The notes below the pieces were generated by a model. It was given only the letters and a program-made list of their open reading frames with translations, made no database searches and was not told where the DNA came from. Source: Papio anubis (Eukaryota; Chordata; Mammalia; Primates; Cercopithecidae). Taken from it: a stretch of 64,000 bases of DNA. Every line of letters begins with the position of its first letter. Within the stretch, counting starts at the first letter, position 1. Both the position numbers and the translations under genes were made by a program. The stretch lies in the NCBI RefSeq assembly GCF_008728515.1, contig NC_044978.1, positions 149,292,262-149,356,261 of the forward strand. The letters are read 5' to 3'. Shown here in pieces: positions 34,780 through 44,199 of this stretch.

Positions 34780-36060
34780 AATGGACAATGTGATATCTGA
34801 GCTGAGTTTTGAAGAATATGTAGGAGTTAGCCATGTGAGTGGGGATGAGGAGAGCCATAGGGAGTACTGGGAGTAAGGACAGCAGATGGAGGCATACAAC
34901 AGGCAGGAATATGAGAGTGGCAAGAGATGAGCTGAACACTCAGGCAGAAGCAATGAAGAGCATTGCATATTGTCCTAAAAGGTATGGATTTTATCCTCAA
35001 AATCCTTGGAAAGTAAAAAGCGAATAATTAAGTGTCTGGATCTGAATTGAGCTTTAAATAGTTAAGTGTCTGGATCAGATTTTGACTTCGGCATAAAACA
35101 TGTAGCAGAAATTTAGAGAATAATTGGAGAGGAACAATTTTTGAGACAGGGAGACCAATTAGAAATCTGTTAAACTAATTGACTGGAGAAATGATGTCAC
35201 CATGAAATAAGGCAGTTGTAAGGATGAAAAGGAGATGAATTCCGAAGATGTTAAAGGGGTCAAATTGAGAAGACTTCATCTGCTTGGATATGGAGAGTAA
35301 GAGTGGGAGATATGGATCAGTCCTTGTTTGATATTTTGGAAAACTAGATGAGTAGTGGTGGAATTCACAAAGATAGCAGATATTGTATGAGAGACAAATT
35401 TAATGGTGGTGATAAAATACTGATTTGCTTTTGTGTTGTATTTGAGGCACTTGAGAGGCATCACTAGAGTTGCCTTGTGATGGTATTCGGAAGGTAGCTG
35501 ATATCATAAGAGTGGATGAGATTATCCCAGGAGCAATGTAGAGCTTCATTTCACAGTTCAAGAAGCCTTTGAGTAGTCAGTAAATAGTCTTAGTCCTAAG
35601 AATATGCACATATACATACAAAATTTTGAAGACAATTTAAGGGGTTTCACAGACATCATGAAGTCTTTCTGTCCCCTTAGAACTGAGAAGAAAATAGGGG
35701 AGAAAAAGTTGGATAAGTATCAAGGCGTGAACAAGCAAGATAAGTCCAAGAAGATTGTAATTGGTTGACCAGAGAGATGGCTGAGAATTGGTAAAGAATG
35801 AGTCCAAGGAAACAGGAGAAAAGGAGTTTTAAAAAGGAAAGCGTGATCAGGAGTGTTTAGAAGTTTTTGAAAGGTGGAGCGATACAACTGAGAATAGTAG
35901 TTTTAGTGGTGTTGCAGGGATGAGAGCCCAATTATGTCCAGAGTTAATGGAAAGTGGGAAGTAGAAATAAGCATACAATGCACATTTCCAGAAACTTGAT
36001 GTTATTTAAGAAGATAACCAAGACAATAGCTGGAGAAAGCATAGTTTCAAGGAAAGAAAT
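34780..36060 (-). mobile_element. L2 LINE, second copy in opposite orientation
   Basis: Antisense L2 in order: 'gagctgagttttgaagaatatgtaggagttagcc', 'tattgtcctaaaaggtatggattttatcc', 'gggagaccaattagaaatctgttaaac', 'gagtggatgagattatcccaggagcaatgtagag', 'gcgtgatcaggagtgtttagaag', 'tgagaatagtagttttagtgg'. It directly abuts the 3' end of the sense L2, giving a tail-to-tail pair. Diverged; the 5' limit is approximate. Confidence 0.75.
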
Positions 36061-36870
36061 ATTTTTTATTTTTTTATTCTAATTTTTAAATGGCTGCATA
36101 ACAAATGTGTCTTTATTGAGACTAAAGAGGCATTAAAAAGTTATTTGAGGAATATTTGGAGATTTGTTTTTATTCAGAAGAAAAGAAGATGTAAAATATT
36201 TTGAAAGTGGAATTCAAATATTTGCTTTTTAATTTGTGCACGAGTCAGCAACTTAGTGCAGTTCTAGAGTGTGGAATAGGACCAATGAGATCCTGCCAAG
36301 AAAACAAATGCATTGTCATAGGAAGTGCGCAAGCAAAGTCTGGTGACAGCTTGTTAGGGATAGTGTAGAGGGAAGTCCCATGTAAGTCGAAAATGGAGCC
36401 ACATGAACAACCATATCCTTTTCACCTCTGGGATGATGCAGTTCTTTTTCAGAAATTCCTAGGGAGAATCAGAAAGTCTTTTATCCTTCTTGTTTGAGGA
36501 AATTTGTTGCTCTAAATTCAGAAAGGCAAGTTGCATTGCACAGAACATTTGAATAGTTTTGGGTTGATATGCCATAGGAACTCTCTGTCACATCCAGTTA
36601 CAAAGAACATGTGATCCATTACATTTAATTGAAGGCGATATGTTAGCTTCTGCCTGGGGGTTTGCTAATGATGATATGTTGTTTTTCCCTTTGAAGCCAT
36701 CTGACAAATTTTGAGATCCTAGAATAATATTTACCACTTGTAACTTAATTTTTAAAAACTAATTATTATTTTCACACTTGCCCTCCTTCGTGTATAAAAT
36801 ATAGATGTGAATGGCAGAAAGATTAAGAGTGATTCTAAATCTTTCATGCAAACATTCAAGAGATGCTCAC
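36061..36870. other. No recognised feature apart from a 35-nt dispersed motif
   Basis: AT-rich. Positions 36838-36872 match 38633-38667 at 31 of 35 bases (see findings). Nothing else assignable. Confidence 0.45.
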
Positions 36871-37168
36871 GGCTGGGCACGGTGGCTCACGCCTGTAATC
36901 CCAGCACTTTGGGAGGCCGAGACGGGCAGATCACCTGTGGTCAGGAGTTAGAGGTAAACCTGGCCAACATAGGGAAACCCCATCTCTACTGAAAATACAA
37001 AAATTAGCTGGGTATGGTGGCATGCACCTGTAGTCCCAGCTGCTCAAGAGGCTGAGGCAGGAGAATCACTTGAACCTGGGATGCAGAGGTTGCAGTGAGC
37101 AGAGATCACACCACTACACTACACCAGCCTGGGTAACAGAGTGAGACTCCATCTCAAAAAAAAAAAAA
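36871..37168 (+). mobile_element. Alu SINE
   Basis: Sense full-length Alu from 'ggctgggcacggtggctcacgcc' to 'gagactccatctc' plus poly(A). Flanks ATGCTCAC (36863-36870) and ATGTTCAC (37169-37176) form a TSD with one mismatch. Confidence 0.97.
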
Positions 37169-37351
37169 ATGTTCACAACAAAAATATTTAAGAATATACT
37201 AGAAAACTCCAAGAATATAGTTTTTTCACAAACAGTTTCAGAATGTGAGATTTCTGAGAGAATACTATTTATAAGCTTAAAGTATTGTTTCATTTAAGAT
37301 AAGCATCCAGATGCTCATGTTGGACACATTTCAATGAATTTGACAGAGTAG

Positions 37352-37387
37352 AATTATTAAACACCCTCAAATTAGTGTTTAATAATT
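37352..37387. repeat. Perfect 13-bp inverted repeat, 10-nt loop
   Basis: AATTATTAAACAC at 37352-37364 and its exact reverse complement at 37375-37387. Confidence 0.9.
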
Positions 37388-37942
37388 GGGTGACCCCAAA
37401 TAGCACACATCATTATATCAAAAAAGAGAGAATATATTACATTCCCACGTTTATTTTACATATTTGTGTGTATGGGTAATAGATGGATCTGTAAACCATT
37501 ACTCAATATTATGAACTGTAAAACAGCTTATAACGTCTAACATTGCAGAAGGAAGGACACGGAAGAGAGAGGCTGTCTTTCACCCACATTTTGTAATGGA
37601 GCTGATTTACCTGGTCTGCTGAATTTGGGCACTGAGATGATTACATCAAACATATATTAGGTCTGCCCAGGCAGGTATCTCCAAGTAATGTATTTAACTC
37701 TAGACTTCATAATAATAGCAAACAGATTAGTTAATACACACTAAAATCACATATTTGTGAGCATTTTTTCATATAACTACTGAATGAATTTGATAGCTAC
37801 CATTCCCAGCTGACTAACTCACTAGATAAATTCCATATCCAGAAGTAATTAGTGGGCGGGTACTTGCCTTTCAACAAATCAGTTCTGTTTTTCTTTCCCA
37901 TCTTATGTTTATTAATTTATATAACAAATGTTTATTAGATAC
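37388..37942. other. No recognised feature
   Basis: Nothing assignable by eye. Confidence 0.5.
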
Positions 37943-38346
37943 TGTTATAAGCTAAATTGTGTTCCTCCAAAATTCAAATGCTGAAGTCCCAACCCCTAGT
38001 ACTTAAGAATGTGACTGGATCTAGAATCATTAAAGAGGTAGTTAAGGTTACATGAGGTCATTTGGATGGGCCCTAATCCAAAATGACTGTTGTCCTTATA
38101 AGAAGAGGACATTAGGATACAGACACACACAGAGGAAAGACCACGCTCAGACAAAGGGAGAAGAGGGCCACTTATAAGCCAAGGAAAGATCTCAGAATGA
38201 AAGGAACCCTACTGACACCTTGCTCATGGAATTCTAGCCTCCAGAACTGCAAGGCAATACATTTCTGTTGTTTAAGCCACCCAGTCTGGGCACTTTCTTA
38301 TGGTACCCCTAACAACTTTGTTATGGTAGTCCTAGCAGCTAATACA
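37943..38346 (+). mobile_element. MLT1C/D-type (MaLR) solo LTR with perfect TSD
   Basis: 'tgttataagctaaattgtgttcctccaaaattcaaatgctgaagtcccaacccctagtac', 'gggccctaatccaaaatgactgttgtccttataagaagagg', 'ttctgttgtttaagccacccagtctgg' and end 'agcagctaataca'. The 5-bp TSD GATAC is exact at 37938-37942 and 38347-38351. Confidence 0.95.
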
Positions 38347-38376
38347 GATACCAACTATATGCTTAGATATTGTGAA

Positions 38377-38575
38377 AGCCTTCAGTACAGAGCTCAAATT
38401 GTAGCATGCACGAGAATAACTTGGATACTCTTTGAAATAGAGAGTGCTGAGCCCCACTGCCAGAGATTTTGATTCAGTAAGTTTAGAGTGGGGGCCAAGA
38501 AGTTACATTTCCAGTCTGCTTTCAGGTAATGGGATGCTCCAAGTGGCACCATACTTTGAATAGCATTGGCTTTGT
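38377..38575 (+). mobile_element. MER5A-type hAT-Charlie MITE, diverged
   Basis: 'gcacgagaataacttggatactctttgaaatagagagtgctgagccccactgccagagattttgattcagtaagtttagagtgggggcc' follows the MER5A interior. The ends are degraded. Confidence 0.75.
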
Positions 38576-38590
38576 AACTACAAATGCCTT

Positions 38591-38703
38591 TCAGAAAGGG
38601 CAATAAATTAAACTTCACCAGTGATTTGACGGAATCTTTCATGCAAGCATTCAAGATATGTTCAGGGATTTGACTGATAAAGCTTAATTTATTGCCCTTT
38701 TTG
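38591..38703. repeat. Inverted repeat 1: 24-25-bp arms, ~64-nt spacer
   Basis: The arm at 38592-38615 and the reverse complement of 38680-38703 agree at 22 of 24 bases; both contain AAGGGCAATAAATTAA. It lies directly beside a second, better matched inverted repeat. Confidence 0.9.
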
Positions 38704-38709
38704 ATTTGA

Positions 38710-38801
38710 TTTTAAGGATGGCTGTCTTTAACAATCAGTCACTGATTGTTAATTATGCAGGATTTTTGTAATCTCATTGTTAAAGACAGTCATCCTTAAA
38801 A
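38710..38801. repeat. Inverted repeat 2: 26-bp arms plus an inner 10-bp hairpin
   Basis: The arm at 38710-38735 pairs with 38776-38801 at 25 of 26 positions. A second perfect hairpin (AACAATCAGT, 1-nt loop, ACTGATTGTT; 38730-38750) shares AACAAT with the outer left arm, so AACAAT/ATTGTT occurs three times. Confidence 0.92.
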
Positions 38802-38883
38802 CTGGCAATGGGGGGAGTGTCAACATCACAGAAATTGGCAAATGCTACAGAGCAGGACTTTTATTGCTGGAAAGTCAGTTTCA

Positions 38884-39290
<407 letters not shown>

Positions 39291-39370
39291 GAAAAGAAAT
39301 AATTATATATATACACACACATATATACATATATACACATATGTGTGTGTATATATATGTGTGTGTATAT
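39291..39370. repeat. (TA)n/(CA)n/(TG)n compound microsatellite
   Basis: Alternating purine-pyrimidine tract of about 75 bp (39302-39376), with CA and TG parts that make it near-palindromic. It grew between the Alu tail and its right TSD. Confidence 0.95.
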
Positions 39371-39388
39371 ATATATGGAGAGGAGTGG

Positions 39389-40204
39389 AAAGCTAAGTGC
39401 ATGGGACTGTAGGGAATCCCCTAACATGAGAAAGATACAGACAGTGAAGTCACAAAATAACTCATTCCTTAGGTCAATGACTTCAAAGAACTTCAGTTTA
39501 GCAATTTTGTTATTACATTAACATTCAAACGGATCCCTTTTAAGCAGACAGGCTGGAAGCAAACAGGCCATTGGAACTTGAATCATTGCCCCGGTGTTTG
39601 CTGGCTGTTTGGGTTTGTTATTTAACCTTTAAAGCAAAGTATTTCTTTTTTATGTAAAATATAGGTGGACAGGATAATTTAAGCTGCCTCTTGTGTCTTT
39701 GAGATTGTACATTTCTAAGTACAGTAGCCTAATGAAGTGCCCAGTGCCATGGCTCAAATTCCCACTCACTTCAAGTGATTTGATTTGTTTTTTCCCTTTT
39801 AAACTACCGAATCTCTGAGGCCATGATTGTGTAAACATCTGAGATGATGGGATCATGGGCTCATCCTAATTATATCTCTGGTAGTTGTGAATATTAAATG
39901 GTACCATGTACTAACAGAGGTTTACAAACTCTACTGAGTTATAGAAGTGCAAGTTCAAATAAATACCAGTCTTTAATTTGAGAGTTTGGCTGGAGGGCTG
40001 GTAGGAAAAATTTAGGAGCAGAGATTTCTGTAGTACTCTAGAGGTTAATGTGACTGTTCTTGACATACCTTCCTATGCCTGCAAGAAATGGAGAAGTGAG
40101 CCGTAGGGACTTACTTTAGCAGAAGAATTCCACAGAAATTTTTTTCCTACAGACTGAAAATATGCCCATGTTCGTATGTCATATTATGTGCATTAAGTTC
40201 TTCA
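39389..40204. other. No recognised feature
   Basis: No coding or repeat identification. Confidence 0.5.
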
Positions 40205-40335
40205 TTATTCATTATTTCAACAAATATTTATTGAGCTTCTACCATGTGACAGTCTAGAGTTAGGTGCTAGAAATGGAGAATGATTAAGTTAGATATAGTT
40301 CCTATTCAAAGAGTGCTTACAAGTCTAGAGAAAAA
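40205..40335 (-). mobile_element. L2 3' end fragment
   Basis: 'cattatttcaacaaatatttattgagcttctaccatgtgacagtctagagttaggtgctagaaatggagaatgattaag...gttcctattcaaagagtgcttacaagtctagag' is the antisense L2 3' end. Confidence 0.88.
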
Positions 40336-40424
40336 GAAGGTTAGATGACATTTGAAAAAAATTACAGAATTTCATTGGAAAAACACTCCATTGTCTCTTG
40401 TCTCTTAGGATTTTCTATACTTGT

Positions 40425-40670
40425 GTGTGTGTATATATATATGTTTTCTTCTCCCCATATATACACATACATTCTAAGAGACCATATACATATATATGGG
40501 GAGAAAAAATATGTATCGCTTAGAATGTGTGTACATATAATAACAGCATCTTTAAAAATATTTATGTATATTTTTATATATACCATATATGTTTATATAT
40601 ATACCATGTATGTATATATAAATATAAATATACCATGTATGTGTATATATATAAATATATATTTTTATAA
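40425..40670. repeat. AT-rich low-complexity tract with interleaved inverted repeats and TATACCATGTATG units
   Basis: TG/TA start (40425-40442). Two inverted-repeat pairs are arranged A-B-A'-B' (40449-40463 with 40491-40505, 15 of 15; 40463-40478 with 40519-40534, 13 of 16). Three 'tataccat(a/g)ta(t/c)g' units follow at about 40580-40642. Confidence 0.85.
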
Positions 40671-41494
40671 GACGTTATTTTGAGTGAGATGGTAAGATGA
40701 TCAGTATTTGCGTGTGGAGTATGATACAGAATAATTTTATGTATTGTACTAGTTGTAGTAACTGTGTAGGCACTACAGTTATTCTTGCTTAAATGTAAAC
40801 TGTGGAGTATCTCATTATTCAAAGTCTTAACTGATGAAGCATCCGTTTTCTCATGTCTGAGAGAGTGAAAAATGACAGCAGGTACCTGGAAACTAAAGAT
40901 TCCCAAAGAGTCCAGCCAAAACAATCTGAACACTTGAATACTTTTATTTTGAATAACATATGTTTTTAGCAATGTATAGTCTGCGTTTTTGTGTGTGTGT
41001 GTGTGTGTAAGATTATTAAAACTGGACATTCACATAGCACAGAAGAAAATTAAAAATAGACGTAGTTGAAATACCATGAACCAAAAAACAACAAACCAGG
41101 GCCCAAATCTGTATTTTAGGATGCTTTGACATGTTGAAGCCTCACTGACCTCAAGGCTAACTAGTTCCCACAGATAGTAAAAGGATTTACCTGTGAACAA
41201 ACTTTTGATATGCAAACCAACCATCCAGAGCCCACACTCCCTACTACCTCCTCTATCTGGCTTCTCTACTCCAGGCGACAATATTCCCCTGTCTTAATCA
41301 TCCCAGGGCAAGGTACCAGGCAACTAGGGACTACCCCTATGGAGCTCTCCAAAATGACACAAACTGCTAAGCCTAAACAGCTTACTCTGCCTCACTCATC
41401 CCTGCCCAGGAAAACCACCACCAAGGCTTTCCCCTTGCTCCTTCTGCCTCATGACTGAGCCTGGTGCTTCCCTGTGTGGCTCTGCATGGTGTGG
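40671..41494. other. Mostly unassigned; possible ERV1-like LTR at about 41070-41490
   Basis: A (GT)n run lies at 40989-41008. The C-rich block with 'gggcaaggtaccaggcaactagggactacccctatggagctc' has the feel of a gamma-type LTR, but I could not confirm termini. No gene. Confidence 0.3.
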
Positions 41495-42402
41495 TGCATT
41501 AGTTAGGGTTCTCCGGAGAAACAGAACTGTTACCCATTGAGGGTGTCCAGATTCTTGGTTTTTTGAGTAAAGAATTGGATAAAACACACAGCAAGGAAAG
41601 AATGGAGCAACAAAAGCGGAGATTTATTGAAAATGAAAGCACACTCCACAGGACGGGAAGGGGCCCTAGCAAGCGGCTGAAGGGCCCCGGTTATAGAATC
41701 TCCTGGGGCTTAAATACCCTCTAGAGGCTTCCATTGGGTACTTGGTGTATACCCTATGTAAATGAAGAGGCTAAAGTGAAAGTCACTTACTCAGTGTACA
41801 CCGTATATAAATGAAGAGAATGAATTAAAGTTACAAAATCATTTACTCAGTATAAGACCTATGTAAACAAAGAGGATATTTCTTTTCATAGCTGAAGTGT
41901 TTCCATTTGATTTAGTACTGGGAAATTCTTAAGTTCCCTGCCTCCAGGACCTGTACTCCTGCCTCGGAACCAATATTAGCTCGCACATTTATAGAGACCG
42001 AGGAGTTCCGCAATCTGCTGTCTGCAAACTTGACACAAAGAGAAGCTGATGATGTAATGTGGAAGCTTCAGGGCCAGAGGCCAACTGTGTAGGTTCCAGT
42101 TTGAGTCTGAAGTCCTGAGAACCAGGAGCTCTGGGGGCAGGAGATGATTGATGTCCCAGCTCAAGTAGTCAGCAGAGGGAGCACGAATTCTACCTTCTCC
42201 TCCTTTTTGTTCTATTCAGGCACACAACAGATTGGATGAGGCCCACCCACACTGGAGAGGGCCATCTGCTTTACTGAGTTCACCGATTCAAATGCTCATC
42301 TCTTCCAGAAACACCCTCACAGACACACCAGAAAGAAGGTTTAATCGGCTATCTCAGCATACTGTGGCCCAGTCAAGTTGATACACGAAATTAACCTTTG
42401 CA
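41495..42402 (-). mobile_element. MLT2-type (ERV-L) LTR, antisense, split by another LTR
   Basis: 'attagttagggttctccggagaaacagaac' at one end and 'ttgttctattcaggcacacaacagattggatgaggcccacccacactgg...cagaaacaccctcacagacacacc...ggcccagtcaagttgatacacgaaattaacc' at the other are the antisense MLT2 layout. Removing 41528-41970 restores 'acagaaccaat', the usual MLT2 reading. Confidence 0.88.
41528..41966 (-). mobile_element. ERV1-type solo LTR nested in MLT2, 4-bp TSD
   Basis: Antisense LTR starting TGTTACCCATTGAGGGTG, with 'agcggagatttattgaaaatgaaagcacactcc' (an antisense polyadenylation/U5 region) and repeated 'gtatacaccctatgtaaatgaagagg'-type units (41746-41880). GAAC lies at 41524-41527 and 41967-41970, a 4-bp TSD as expected of gamma/ERV1 elements. 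The plus-strand right terminus is CG where CA is expected, compatible with one mutation. Confidence 0.85.
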
Positions 42403-42984
42403 CATGGGATCCCTCTCCTCTTGGGACCTGTAACAAACTATTCTTCTTAATGCAATTGCCTCCTCCACTGTTGGCCTCATCATACCTGAATAAAAACAAA
42501 ATATCAGGTACATTCAGAAACAAAGTCACATGAGTGAAGCCGTCTTAGGGGGAAGTCAGAAGCCTTAGTGGGTTAGGAACACATTTGGTCAAGTAGAAAA
42601 AATAACTGAATAAGGAGTGAGCAATCCAACAGAAATTGTCTGGTAACAGAATGGTGGTGACAGAGGAAAAGTACATGCATCGATAAATAGTCGTAGAAAT
42701 GGAAACTAGGTCTATCCATCTATGGGCTATTTCTGATGACTGCACAAACTGCAACCTGCATATTCCTCGATCAATTCCTGAGGGAAGGACTTAAAAAAAT
42801 TAGCTCTGCTTAATCCTAAATGCATTAATAGATAATGCAGATCCATCTAGAAAAATCTGATAACAAGCAGCCAGTATGCACAAAGTACAGCTGCCATTGG
42901 GAGGGTAGCTGTGAGGAAGCAGCTGAATCTCCTGTATTCCATTCACATCTGCCATATGAGGTGCCCAGCATTGCTTCAGTAGTA
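42403..42984. other. No recognised feature
   Basis: Nothing assignable. Confidence 0.5.
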
Positions 42985-43160
42985 GCTTTACTAGTGATCA
43001 CTCTTTTACATTTACAACTATGCTATAAAGTAGTACAATAACTACTCCACTATTGATGAGAAAACAGATAGAGAGAAATTAAACTTGCCCCCATGTGCAC
43101 AGTGTAGTTTTCTATATTGTAGAAACTCAATGTGGGTGCAAACATATTGATTCTAGTTCC
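42985..43160 (-). mobile_element. MIR SINE, diverged
   Basis: 'ttttacatttacaactatgctataaagtagtacaataactactccactattgatgagaaaacagatagagagaaattaaacttgcccccatgtgcacagtg' follows antisense MIR order. Confidence 0.6.
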
Positions 43161-43789
43161 CATTAGCCTTTAAACTGCTGTCTCCTCCTTCCTTCCACCT
43201 AGAGGATGCTCAAATTTTAAATGCCAGCGTCTCTTGTGAAAATTTCTCTCTGCTTCCTCTCTTTTTGCTTTATAGGAAATGAAGCATTCTTATATCACAG
43301 CCAGTATCAGTTAGTAGTGGCGTAAACAGATTGCAGTTTATTTGTCTTATGCAATAAAAATTCTGTAGAGGCCATGCTGGGTTACTGATTGATATCATTA
43401 AGAATTCTATCTTTTTCCATAGTTTTACTCTAGTGTCCTTAGATTTAGGATTTTTTTCTCATGCTTTCTGCCCTGCAGTTGCACAATGGCTGCTGTACTT
43501 CTTGACTCTTATCCACATTCTTGGGAAGATGGGAGAAGAGCAAAGGGGCAAGGAGCTAAGGAATATATCCTAGAAAGATTTTGCCTCTGTTCAGAAGGCA
43601 ATGATCTTCTGCTTTAATCTCATTTATCTATTGCACACACCTGTAGGCACAGGAGTCTGGGAAATCAAGCATTTTTAGCTGGTTGCATTGCTACATTAAT
43701 TAAAATTGAGAGTCTACCAGCAAGAAAGAAAAAGCATATTAAAAATAGTTAGGCACCTGGCAGGGTCTACACATAATGCTTAACAGTGT
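43161..43789. other. Unassigned, possibly an old repeat at 43300-43700
   Basis: 'ttgcacaatggctgctgtacttc' to 'ggagtctgggaaatcaagcatttttagctggttgcattgct' resembles a common mammalian interspersed repeat that I cannot name. No gene. Confidence 0.3.
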
Positions 43790-43925
43790 GTATTTTGTTT
43801 ATTTAAACCTGTTTATCTCTCCTGGTAGACTGGTTCTGTGTTACATCTGTGCATCTCTCCTCGATATACTCTATGCCTAGCATATTGCAGAAACAGTACA
43901 ATTTTGTTGAATGGATGACAGTGAT
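43790..43925 (+). mobile_element. L2 3' end fragment
   Basis: 'gtagactggttctgtgttac', 'tctatgcctagcatattgcagaaacagtacaattttgttgaatggatgac' follows the sense L2 3' end (cctggcacatagtaggtgctcaataaatgtttgttgaatgaatga). Confidence 0.65.
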
Positions 43926-44100
43926 ACTTAAGACCACAGGCATTTGTTGTTGTTGTTGTTGTTTTATCTAAATCTACGTTTTGAAATTCTCAACTCAAAT
44001 TTTATTGTGCAACTTCATAAAGCACTGAACGTCCTTTCAGAGAGTAAAAAAATACACAATGCCTGACAAAAAAAAAATCACTGTCATCCATTCAACAAAA
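43902..44100. repeat. Perfect 24-bp inverted repeat, 151-nt spacer
   Basis: Positions 43902-43925 are exactly the reverse complement of 44077-44100. The left arm is the tail of the L2 fragment; the right arm is an isolated inverted copy with no L2 around it. A (TTG)n run (43945-43964) lies in the spacer. Confidence 0.95.
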
Positions 44101-44173
44101 CTACTGAATTAGAACTGCCGGAAGCACAACTCAGACGTTCCAAAATTAATACACTCTAAATTTGTCTTTTAGA

Positions 44174-44199
44174 AAAACACACACACACACACACACACA
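44174..44199 (+). repeat. (CA)n microsatellite
   Basis: About 12 CA units followed by CATACATACG. Confidence 0.95.

Noticed and set aside
39302..39376. Near-palindromic TA/CA/TG tract as a functional cruciform
   Set aside because: Explained as a compound microsatellite that grew between an Alu tail and its TSD.
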